Made by a program: the position numbers and the translations under genes. Under the pieces are notes generated by a model. It was not told the origin of the DNA, made no database searches, and was given only the letters and a program-made list of their open reading frames with translations. A stretch of 11,673 nucleotides of DNA from Candidatus Zixiibacteriota bacterium (GTDB lineage Bacteria > Zixibacteria > MSB-5A5 > GN15 > JACZUZ01). The stretch spans positions 1 to 11,673 of the forward strand of contig JACZUZ010000017.1 of NCBI GenBank assembly GCA_022572905.1. The letters are read 5' to 3'. This document shows, one piece after another, positions 7,033 to 11,673 of this stretch; the stretch's first letter is position 1, and each line of letters starts with the position of its first letter.

Positions 7033-8802
7033 CTATATACTTAACTTCTGATAGTTTTTGCGTAAGTCGAATATCATGCGTGTAATGAAATACGCCGTTA
7101 AGAACGAAATAAACACTCCCCAGAAAAGTGTCACCGCGAATCCGCGCACTGGTCCGGAGCCGAAAAGGAAGAGCATTCCCGCTGTGATCATTACTGTGAT
7201 ATGGGAGTCGATTATCGCTCCCAGCGCACGGCTGTAGCCCGAGTCGATTGAGGCGCGCACCGTTTTCCCCGCCCGCATTTCCTCCCGGATTCGTTCGAAT
7301 ATGAGAATGTTTGCGTCAACAGCTATACCAATCGTCAGAATAATTCCGGCGATTCCGGGCATTGTCAATGTCGCTCCAAGTCCGGCCATGATCGCCAGAA
7401 GAAAGAAGAGATTGAAAATCAATGCAACATTGGCGATAATTCCGGAAAGCTGATAATAAATTCCTATAAAGAGCATAACCAGTAACAATCCGACCAGTGA
7501 GCTTTTCAGACCCTTACTGATTGAATCAGCTCCAAGACTTGGGCCGACCAGATTTTTCTCGATGATTTCAACCGGGGCTGGCAACGCTCCCGCTTTGAGC
7601 ACAATCGCCAGAGTGTTAGCGTCCTCACGGGATGCGGAGCCGCCGAGTGTTATCTGACCCTGATTGCGAATACGACCGTTGATAAACGGTGAGCTTTCGA
7701 CTTTATCATCCAGCACAATCGCCAGTGGGTTATCTATATTGTTTCCGGTTAGATTGGCGAATTGCGCCGCGGGCCTTCCGGAGAGACGAAAATCAACCGT
7801 GCTGGCGCCGAATTGATCGACCGAAACTCGAATCGCCTCGAGATGCTCACCGAGGAAACGAACTTCCTTTTTGAGAAAATAAAGCCTGAACACTTCGAAA
7901 TTGCTCTCAATAGAATTACGAGTGGAAAACGCTATTTGAATGTCATTCGGGATTAAGGCTTTGACTTCTTCCATAGCGAAGATTTTCTCGATGTCCTTTT
8001 TCTCAGAGACCGGGATTGTAAAGGCAGGCCACGAAATCCCGGTGCGGTCGTTTCCGAGAGGATATAGAAATTTACCGCTCAAGGGGCGGCTCTCCAGGTC
8101 CAGACCAGCCCCCAGCAAGCTATCTTCGCCAAGCAAATCATCACCCAGAAGCTCACTTAAAATGTCATCAGGTGAGTCTTCCTCCGTTGCGGCTGTGTCG
8201 ATGGTAGACGTATCCTCCTCGGTAAGACCCAGAAGGGCCAGGGCCAGAGAGTCGTCGGCTGTGGGTGACTCCGATTCGGTCAAGTCCTCGGCGGACGTTT
8301 CCAGGCCTACTCCGCGGATTTTTGCAACGACGCTATCGATATTTCGGATTATTGAAGATACACCGGTCATTGGTTCCAGCATTTTGAATTCTAAGCGGGC
8401 GGTTTGTCCGATCAGTTGCTCGGCGCGTTTCTCATCTTTCCAACCCGGTAAGTCAACAATTATTCTATCCGCGCCTTGAGTCTGAATGGTTGGCTCAAAG
8501 ACTCCCTCAGGATCGACGCGGTTGCGAATAATCTCTTTTACGCGCTCTACTGCGTCGTCTCTTTCCTGTTCAGGTATATCTTCAAGCTTCACACGCACTA
8601 CCGTATGAATTCCGCCTTGAAGATCGAGTCCCAGACGCATTGATCCGGTAACCAATTTCTTGTAGGCGTCGGGGTCTCGCTCAAGAAGCTCCTGGCGGCT
8701 TTCCTCATCCATCGTCCAGAGACGGAAAGTGTCCCACGAAGCGTAGCAAGCGATAGCGATAAGCGTTAGTGTGACAATTATTCTCCATTTTTGTCCTTGC
8801 AT
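7033..8802 (-). CDS. secD: Protein translocase subunit SecD
   Basis: This is the larger partner of SecF. The 589-residue protein has TM1 at about 7-25, MRLGLDLQGG (55-64), VDLPG (116-120), the LKAGALPAPVEI stretch (402-413) and VGPSLGADSI (419-428). Five C-terminal membrane segments follow, with GIAVDANILIFERIREE (492-508) carrying the conserved transmembrane Asp (D496). The large periplasmic P1 region contains an unusual acidic, low-complexity insert at about 160-240 with repeated D/E-Leu-Leu patterns, not found in the E. coli protein as I know it. The start has an AAGGA ribosome-binding site at 8813-8817 with a 10-nt spacer. A GC-rich hairpin ends 2-3 nt upstream of that site, and a small secreted-protein gene precedes the leader. 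The yajC gene often found before secD is not in this window. Confidence 0.97.
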   Translation of the reverse strand: MQGQKWRIIVTLTLIAIACYASWDTFRLWTMDEESRQELLERDPDAYKKLVTGSMRLGLDLQGGIHTVVRVKLEDIPEQERDDAVERVKEIIRNRVDPEGVFEPTIQTQGADRIIVDLPGWKDEKRAEQLIGQTARLEFKMLEPMTGVSSIIRNIDSVVAKIRGVGLETSAEDLTESESPTADDSLALALLGLTEEDTSTIDTAATEEDSPDDILSELLGDDLLGEDSLLGAGLDLESRPLSGKFLYPLGNDRTGISWPAFTIPVSEKKDIEKIFAMEEVKALIPNDIQIAFSTRNSIESNFEVFRLYFLKKEVRFLGEHLEAIRVSVDQFGASTVDFRLSGRPAAQFANLTGNNIDNPLAIVLDDKVESSPFINGRIRNQGQITLGGSASREDANTLAIVLKAGALPAPVEIIEKNLVGPSLGADSISKGLKSSLVGLLLVMLFIGIYYQLSGIIANVALIFNLFFLLAIMAGLGATLTMPGIAGIILTIGIAVDANILIFERIREEMRAGKTVRASIDSGYSRALGAIIDSHITVMITAGMLFLFGSGPVRGFAVTLFWGVFISFLTAYFITRMIFDLRKNYQKLSI

Positions 8803-8973
8803 ATTTTTTGGTTCCTTTCCGGGGCGTTTCTCTTGAAACCCCGTCTATGAGCATGCGTCGCAGAGACATTTGCTCGTGGAAATTCCACCTCCAAGTGGAA
8901 ATCTTGTTTGTATATACCCGCTTGTAGACGCGAGTTCTATTTTTCTTAGGGAAATTTGGCCAGAAATTAATAG
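8803..8973 (-). promoter_or_regulatory. Structured 171-nt leader between the small secreted-protein gene and secD
   Basis: Read on the minus strand, the leader holds three inverted repeats. TTCCAC and GTGGAA (8895-8900 and 8883-8888) form a 6-bp stem with a 6-nt loop. A third GTGGAA-type arm at 8876-8881 could compete for the middle one. GAGCA and TGCTC (8871-8875 and 8849-8853) form a 5-bp stem with a 17-nt loop. Nearest to secD, 8820-8843 forms a 9-bp stem (CGGGG plus TTTC against GAAA plus CCCCG) with a 4-nt loop and a 2-nt bulge. Its base is 2-3 nt from the AAGGA ribosome-binding site. No U-tract follows, so it does not look like a terminator. TATATA at 8911-8916 is a possible -10 element for secD, with no good -35 partner. 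Regulation of secDF translation through this region is inference. Confidence 0.55.
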
Positions 8974-9387
8974 CTAGCTGACGCCGGATGGCTTTAAGCC
9001 GAGCAAAGTGAATTCACGACTTTTTTGAGCCGCTACGATCTGAGCCCTTTGAATATCTCTATGAATAATTTCTTTGGGCGAGCCAAAGGAAACCTCTGAT
9101 CCTGATGAGTGTCTGTGAGAGCCGCCGATCATTCCAGCGCCGGAGGCGATTGTTGCGACCAGATAGTTAGTGTCCTTCGGAGGACGAGGCTTGTCCGTTT
9201 GGACGCCTTCTTCGTGGTTTCTTATCTCAAACTTTCTGGAAACGCTTGACGAAGCGCTTGAGCTTTCAAACCGTTTGATACTCTTGGAAAGTCCCCAATT
9301 CTGAGGAATATCCGAATTCGCCTGAAGAACCAGCGACAGGAAAGCTAGAAGCGAGATCGAAATTACGAGTGAATTTTTAGACTGCAT
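8974..9387 (-). CDS. Small secreted protein of unknown function upstream of secDF
   Basis: I do not recognise this 137-residue protein. Residues 1-25 form a good Sec signal peptide: Lys4, a hydrophobic core at 7-22 and a likely cleavage after ANS (23-25). There is no lipobox Cys. The mature part is polar, with a Ser-rich stretch (43-51), a Lys/Pro-rich stretch (about 66-72), a Gly/Ser/His-rich centre (about 83-99) and a charged helix-like segment (about 105-122), ending in LLGLKPSGVS. Codon use looks like its neighbours by eye. No convincing ribosome-binding site precedes the ATG, which lowers confidence. It lies 171 bp upstream of secD in the same direction. A secreted protein directly before secDF with a structured gap is the layout of VemP-type export-monitoring arrest peptides, but I see no known arrest motif. 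It may also be an ordinary small secreted protein. Confidence 0.55.
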   Translation of the reverse strand: MQSKNSLVISISLLAFLSLVLQANSDIPQNWGLSKSIKRFESSSASSSVSRKFEIRNHEEGVQTDKPRPPKDTNYLVATIASGAGMIGGSHRHSSGSEVSFGSPKEIIHRDIQRAQIVAAQKSREFTLLGLKPSGVS

Positions 9388-9727
9388 TTCTGAAGTAACA
9401 ATTTTTACTAACGTCTGGAGTTATAGATCTCTACGGCTATTTTGGAATACATAGATTTTTTCCATGAGGATCAGTCCCGTATTGGCTATTCCCGAGAGTA
9501 GACAAGCCATTGCGCAATATGACGATTCGCGCAGGCGAACACCGCTAATTTCGGAGTTCTCATGATCGTTGTCAAATCCTGTCTCGCTCTCTGATTTTCT
9601 CTCGTTCCCGCAGTGTCGGCAATTACCCCTAACTGATTGTTAGACAGATTCTTAGTCCAGAGTAGATCGAATCACCGATCCATGCTAATTTATCTTTTAA
9701 AACAGCAAATTTCGCGCCACTGAGAGG

Positions 9728-9830
9728 GGAATATTCCGGTAGAATATTCCGTGACATGGAGGTATCACTAAAGGAATTAGGCCTCGGCGAAAGCTGTATT
9801 TACTCTTCCTTTGCCTCCGGAAATACCTCT
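9728..9830 (+). ncRNA. Candidate structured RNA element upstream of the phosphate transporter gene
   Basis: Two adjacent structures are visible. The first is a perfect 9-bp hairpin, GGAATATTC (9728-9736) with GAATATTCC (9742-9750), and a 5-nt loop. The second is nested. GAGGTAT (9759-9765) pairs with ATACCTC (9823-9829). Inside it AAAGGAA (9770-9776) pairs with TTCCTTT (9806-9812). At the centre CGGC and GCTG (9785-9788 and 9793-9796) close a GAAA tetraloop. The GNRA-type loop exists only on the plus strand, which favours transcription toward the transporter. It matches no riboswitch class I can name. It could instead be protein-binding DNA. The pairing is seen in the sequence; the RNA interpretation is inference. 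Confidence 0.4.
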
Positions 9831-9864
9831 CTTTACTTCTAGAACGCTTAATATTTTTTTGAGA

Positions 9865-9901
9865 TCAATTAATTGACATCAACAGTTGATGGCGCTAACC
9901 T
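9865..9901 (+). promoter_or_regulatory. Candidate promoter with two overlapping operator-like palindromes
   Basis: TTGACA at 9873-9878 matches the -35 consensus exactly; 17 bp further is TAACCT (9896-9901), a poor -10 match (3 of 6). The perfect 12-bp palindrome TCAATTAATTGA (9865-9876) overlaps the -35. A second one, ATCAAC-A-GTTGAT (9878-9890), follows at once in the spacer. This placement is typical of a repressor binding site. The regulator is unknown. Confidence 0.4.
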
Positions 9902-9947
9902 CCCGGCCAGAGACGTGAACGAGCAGCCGTCGCGGCCTCGGCGCGGT

Positions 9948-9976
9948 TTGACAGAAGTTTCGGTAACGATTTAGTT
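9948..9976 (+). promoter_or_regulatory. Weak second promoter candidate for the transporter gene
   Basis: A second exact TTGACA lies at 9948-9953, closer to the transporter ATG. The hexamer 17 bp downstream (TTAGTT, 9971-9976) matches the -10 consensus poorly, so only the -35 is persuasive. Confidence 0.2.
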
Positions 9977-10003
9977 CAGAATTTTCAAAGAACCACAACG
10001 ATC

Positions 10004-11131
10004 ATGCGAGGTCTCGATTCAATAATACAGCAAAGAGAAAATGTCTTCTTGCGCTTGATAGCTTTAGTTGCGCTCGTTTATGTTTTCATTGTTTCCATTC
10101 AACTTTTCGGGGCGTCGTTTAAGCTTTTTGGAGAGGGATTCGCCACCGGTCTTTTTACGCTTACTTCAAATCCGCTGGTTGGACTTCTGATTGGTGTTCT
10201 ATCAACAACTCTGGTGCAATCCAGCTCTACTACCACATCGCTTGTCGTAAGTCTGGTAGCGGCGGGGACACTTAATCTGGAAGGGGCTATTCCGATTATA
10301 ATGGGCGCCAATATTGGCACGACCGTAACCAATACGCTCGTATCTCTGGGCCATATATCTCGCAAAGAGGAATTCCGAAGAGCGTTTGCCGCGTCCACTG
10401 TTCATGATATGTTCAACCTGCTAGCCGTAGTTGTTATTCTCCCAATACAAATGGCAACAGGATTCCTGGGTCGATTCTCTGAGGCTTTGGCAGGTTCGTT
10501 TCAGAATATTGGCGGATTCCAATTCACCTCTCCGCTAAAGGCCGCTACAAAGCCCGTGGCTAAGGGATTACTCACAGTGATAAAAGACACCGGTCTATTT
10601 GGGGAAAACGTTGTCCCTATTATCGGATGTATTCTCGGGCTCGCGCTATTGCTGATGGCGCTAAGGTATATTGTAAACCTGCTTAAGGGTCTGATTCTGG
10701 GACGAGTTGAGAACTTCTTCCAGCGCTATTTGTTCGGTAATCCCGCCTATTCATTCATTCTCGGAATGATGTTAACGACATTCGTCCAGTCATCCTCGAT
10801 TTCAACATCAATAGCGATTCCGCTGGTTGGCGCCGGGATTCTTACTGTGGCTCAGATTTTCCCTTACACGCTGGGATCTAATATAGGAACCACAACCACA
10901 GCGCTTCTGGCAGGTTTAGCCACAGGTGAACCGGCGGGGCTGGCTGTGGCATTTGCCCATTTGCTCTTCAATTTGAGCGGAATAGCCATTTTCTGGCCGC
11001 TTTCACGTATCCCGCTAAAGATGGCTGATCTCCTGGCCGGTTTTGCCGTACGATCAAAACTAATTCCAATTTTGTATATAATTATTGTATTCTACGCCTT
11101 ACCAGGGGCGTTTATATTTCTAATGAGGTAG
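10004..11131 (+). CDS. Na+/phosphate cotransporter family protein (Na/Pi-II type, no fused PhoU domain)
   Basis: Members of this family import inorganic phosphate with sodium across the inner membrane. The 375-residue protein is almost entirely hydrophobic and shows the two inverted family repeats. Repeat 1 has TTLVQSSSTTTS (63-74) followed by MGANIGTT (about 99-106). Repeat 2 has TTFVQSSSISTS (about 257-268) followed by LGSNIGTT (about 289-296). The QSSS motifs are the substrate-binding signature of this family. Many bacterial members have a C-terminal PhoU-like domain, giving about 530-600 residues; here that domain is a separate gene starting 4 bp after the stop. The ATG at 10004 has no clear ribosome-binding site. 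The long upstream region with palindromes suggests regulated expression, possibly by phosphate, though no recognisable pho box is seen. Confidence 0.9.
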   Translation: MRGLDSIIQQRENVFLRLIALVALVYVFIVSIQLFGASFKLFGEGFATGLFTLTSNPLVGLLIGVLSTTLVQSSSTTTSLVVSLVAAGTLNLEGAIPIIMGANIGTTVTNTLVSLGHISRKEEFRRAFAASTVHDMFNLLAVVVILPIQMATGFLGRFSEALAGSFQNIGGFQFTSPLKAATKPVAKGLLTVIKDTGLFGENVVPIIGCILGLALLLMALRYIVNLLKGLILGRVENFFQRYLFGNPAYSFILGMMLTTFVQSSSISTSIAIPLVGAGILTVAQIFPYTLGSNIGTTTTALLAGLATGEPAGLAVAFAHLLFNLSGIAIFWPLSRIPLKMADLLAGFAVRSKLIPILYIIIVFYALPGAFIFLMR

Positions 11132-11135
11132 CCTT

Positions 11136-11594
11136 ATGTTCCAAAAATACCTAGCTCTTTTTTCAAAACAAAATTTACTGGAAAAGGCATTCAGACGAAC
11201 TGTCAAAATGATCGAGTTTGACAGGGAAATGTTTGAAGCGTCCGTCCAAGTTCTTCGCCATTCTGACGAATCCGATATGCCATTTGATATTTATGAAAAA
11301 GACAAGGCTCTCAACAAATACGAACGTGAGGTGCGGCGAAATGTTCTGACTCATCTTGCCGTAGTCGGCAAAGGAGATATTGTCGCCGGACTGACGTTGG
11401 TGTCTATTGTAATTGATGTCGAACGAATTGGTGATTACACAAAAAATATCGCAGATCTAGCCAGAGATCATCCCAAGCGGCTCGAAGCCGGTCGACACGA
11501 AAAGGCTCTTGCTGAAATAGAAAATAAGATTACCGAGCGCTTCACCGGTTTTGCCAAAATTGTGCTTGTTTCTGCGTTATTGCTAAAGAAGTAA
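11136..11594 (+). CDS. PhoU-like protein paired with the Na/Pi cotransporter (short C-terminus)
   Basis: This 152-residue, mostly helical protein resembles the PhoU-type domain fused to Na/Pi cotransporters in other bacteria. The region DIVAGLTLVSIVIDVERIGDYTKNIADLA (about 81-109), with its ERIGDY core, is the family signature. The first three-helix bundle (residues 1-112) looks complete. A second bundle begins near 117 (HEKALAEIENKITERF) but ends soon after in a hydrophobic tail, ALLLKK, so the protein is shorter than the usual two-bundle form. GAGGT at 11125-11129, overlapping the transporter stop, is a good ribosome-binding site with a 6-7 nt spacer, so the pair is an operon. It probably tunes transporter activity; that is inferred from the family. 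Confidence 0.8.
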   Translation: MFQKYLALFSKQNLLEKAFRRTVKMIEFDREMFEASVQVLRHSDESDMPFDIYEKDKALNKYEREVRRNVLTHLAVVGKGDIVAGLTLVSIVIDVERIGDYTKNIADLARDHPKRLEAGRHEKALAEIENKITERFTGFAKIVLVSALLLKK

Positions 11595-11673
11595 TTCTTG
11601 AATCACCTACCCCTACTTTTGACGCTTCTTTGCTTGATACTGTATGGCTAAAATGGGACCAGAGTTCTAGAAC
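11595..11673. other. Right-edge sequence after the PhoU-like gene
   Basis: No terminator hairpin or new gene start is visible in these 79 bp. One plus-strand frame, shifted relative to the PhoU-like gene, stays open to the window end. Confidence 0.4.

Larger units (their letters stand above)
9388..10003. other. 616-bp gene-free divergent intergenic region
   Basis: This stretch separates the minus-strand secDF unit from the plus-strand transporter. I find no convincing protein gene and no tRNA. It holds small inverted repeats (CTAAC/GTTAG at 9629-9643 and GATCG/CGATC at 9665-9680), a large nested structure at 9728-9830, palindromes at 9865-9890 and two TTGACA hexamers. On the minus side TATAAC just upstream of the small secreted-protein gene (near 9420) is a weak -10 candidate. 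Confidence 0.6.

Noticed and set aside
7940..8479. 179-codon plus-strand frame
   Set aside because: Antisense to secD; its Ser/Arg-rich composition is the mirror of the acidic SecD insert.
9756..9842. 28-codon plus-strand frame that could be a leader peptide before the transporter
   Set aside because: It starts without a ribosome-binding site and coincides with the nested inverted repeat, which explains the sequence better.
1..11673. CRISPR arrays, tRNA or rRNA genes, and insertion sequences
   Set aside because: No regularly spaced repeats, tRNA-like cloverleaf, rRNA stretches or transposase genes were found while reading the window.

Overview
The window looks like chromosomal DNA of a Gram-negative bacterium with roughly balanced base composition. 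The pairing of a DUF4159 protein with a large DUF4175-like protein and separate secD and secF genes resembles lineages around the FCB superphylum (for example Zixibacteria or relatives). That placement is an inference from gene content only; no marker gene here fixes the taxonomy.

Left part (1-4124, minus strand): a two-gene transcription unit. A membrane-anchored DUF4159 protein (3276-4124) lies upstream of a very large protein (1-3143, running off the left edge) with three N-terminal membrane segments, a beta-rich extracytoplasmic part and a long Glu/Gln/Met-rich coiled-coil half. In many genomes these families travel with MoxR ATPase, DUF58 and BatA-type vWA genes, which would be expected beyond position 1. 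The leader of this unit (4125-4210) carries two back-to-back perfect hairpins.

Middle (4473-6016, plus strand): a two-gene DNA-modification cassette, a Vsr-type mismatch endonuclease followed by a cytosine-C5 methyltransferase. They overlap by an ATGA junction. The Vsr protein lacks the zinc-binding residues of E. coli Vsr. The cassette lies between two minus-strand operons, no separate restriction enzyme is visible, and a 13-bp direct repeat lies across the junction with secF, which suggests past insertion or rearrangement.

Centre right (6043-9387, minus strand): secF and secD, the membrane proteins that assist late steps of Sec protein export. SecD carries an unusual acidic insert. Upstream of secD is a 137-codon gene for a protein with a signal peptide, followed by a 171-nt leader with several inverted repeats, one ending next to the secD ribosome-binding site. 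This arrangement resembles the export-monitoring arrest peptide systems of other bacteria (VemP, ApdA, ApdP upstream of secDF). It is the best candidate in this window for an undescribed regulatory system, but the function is inference.

Right part (9388-11673): a 616-bp gene-free stretch with a perfect 9-bp hairpin, a nested multi-stem inverted repeat containing a GAAA tetraloop, and two adjacent palindromes over a TTGACA hexamer. It leads into a plus-strand pair: a Na+/phosphate cotransporter family protein and a separate PhoU-like protein, which in many relatives are one fused polypeptide. The PhoU-like protein looks short at its C-terminus.
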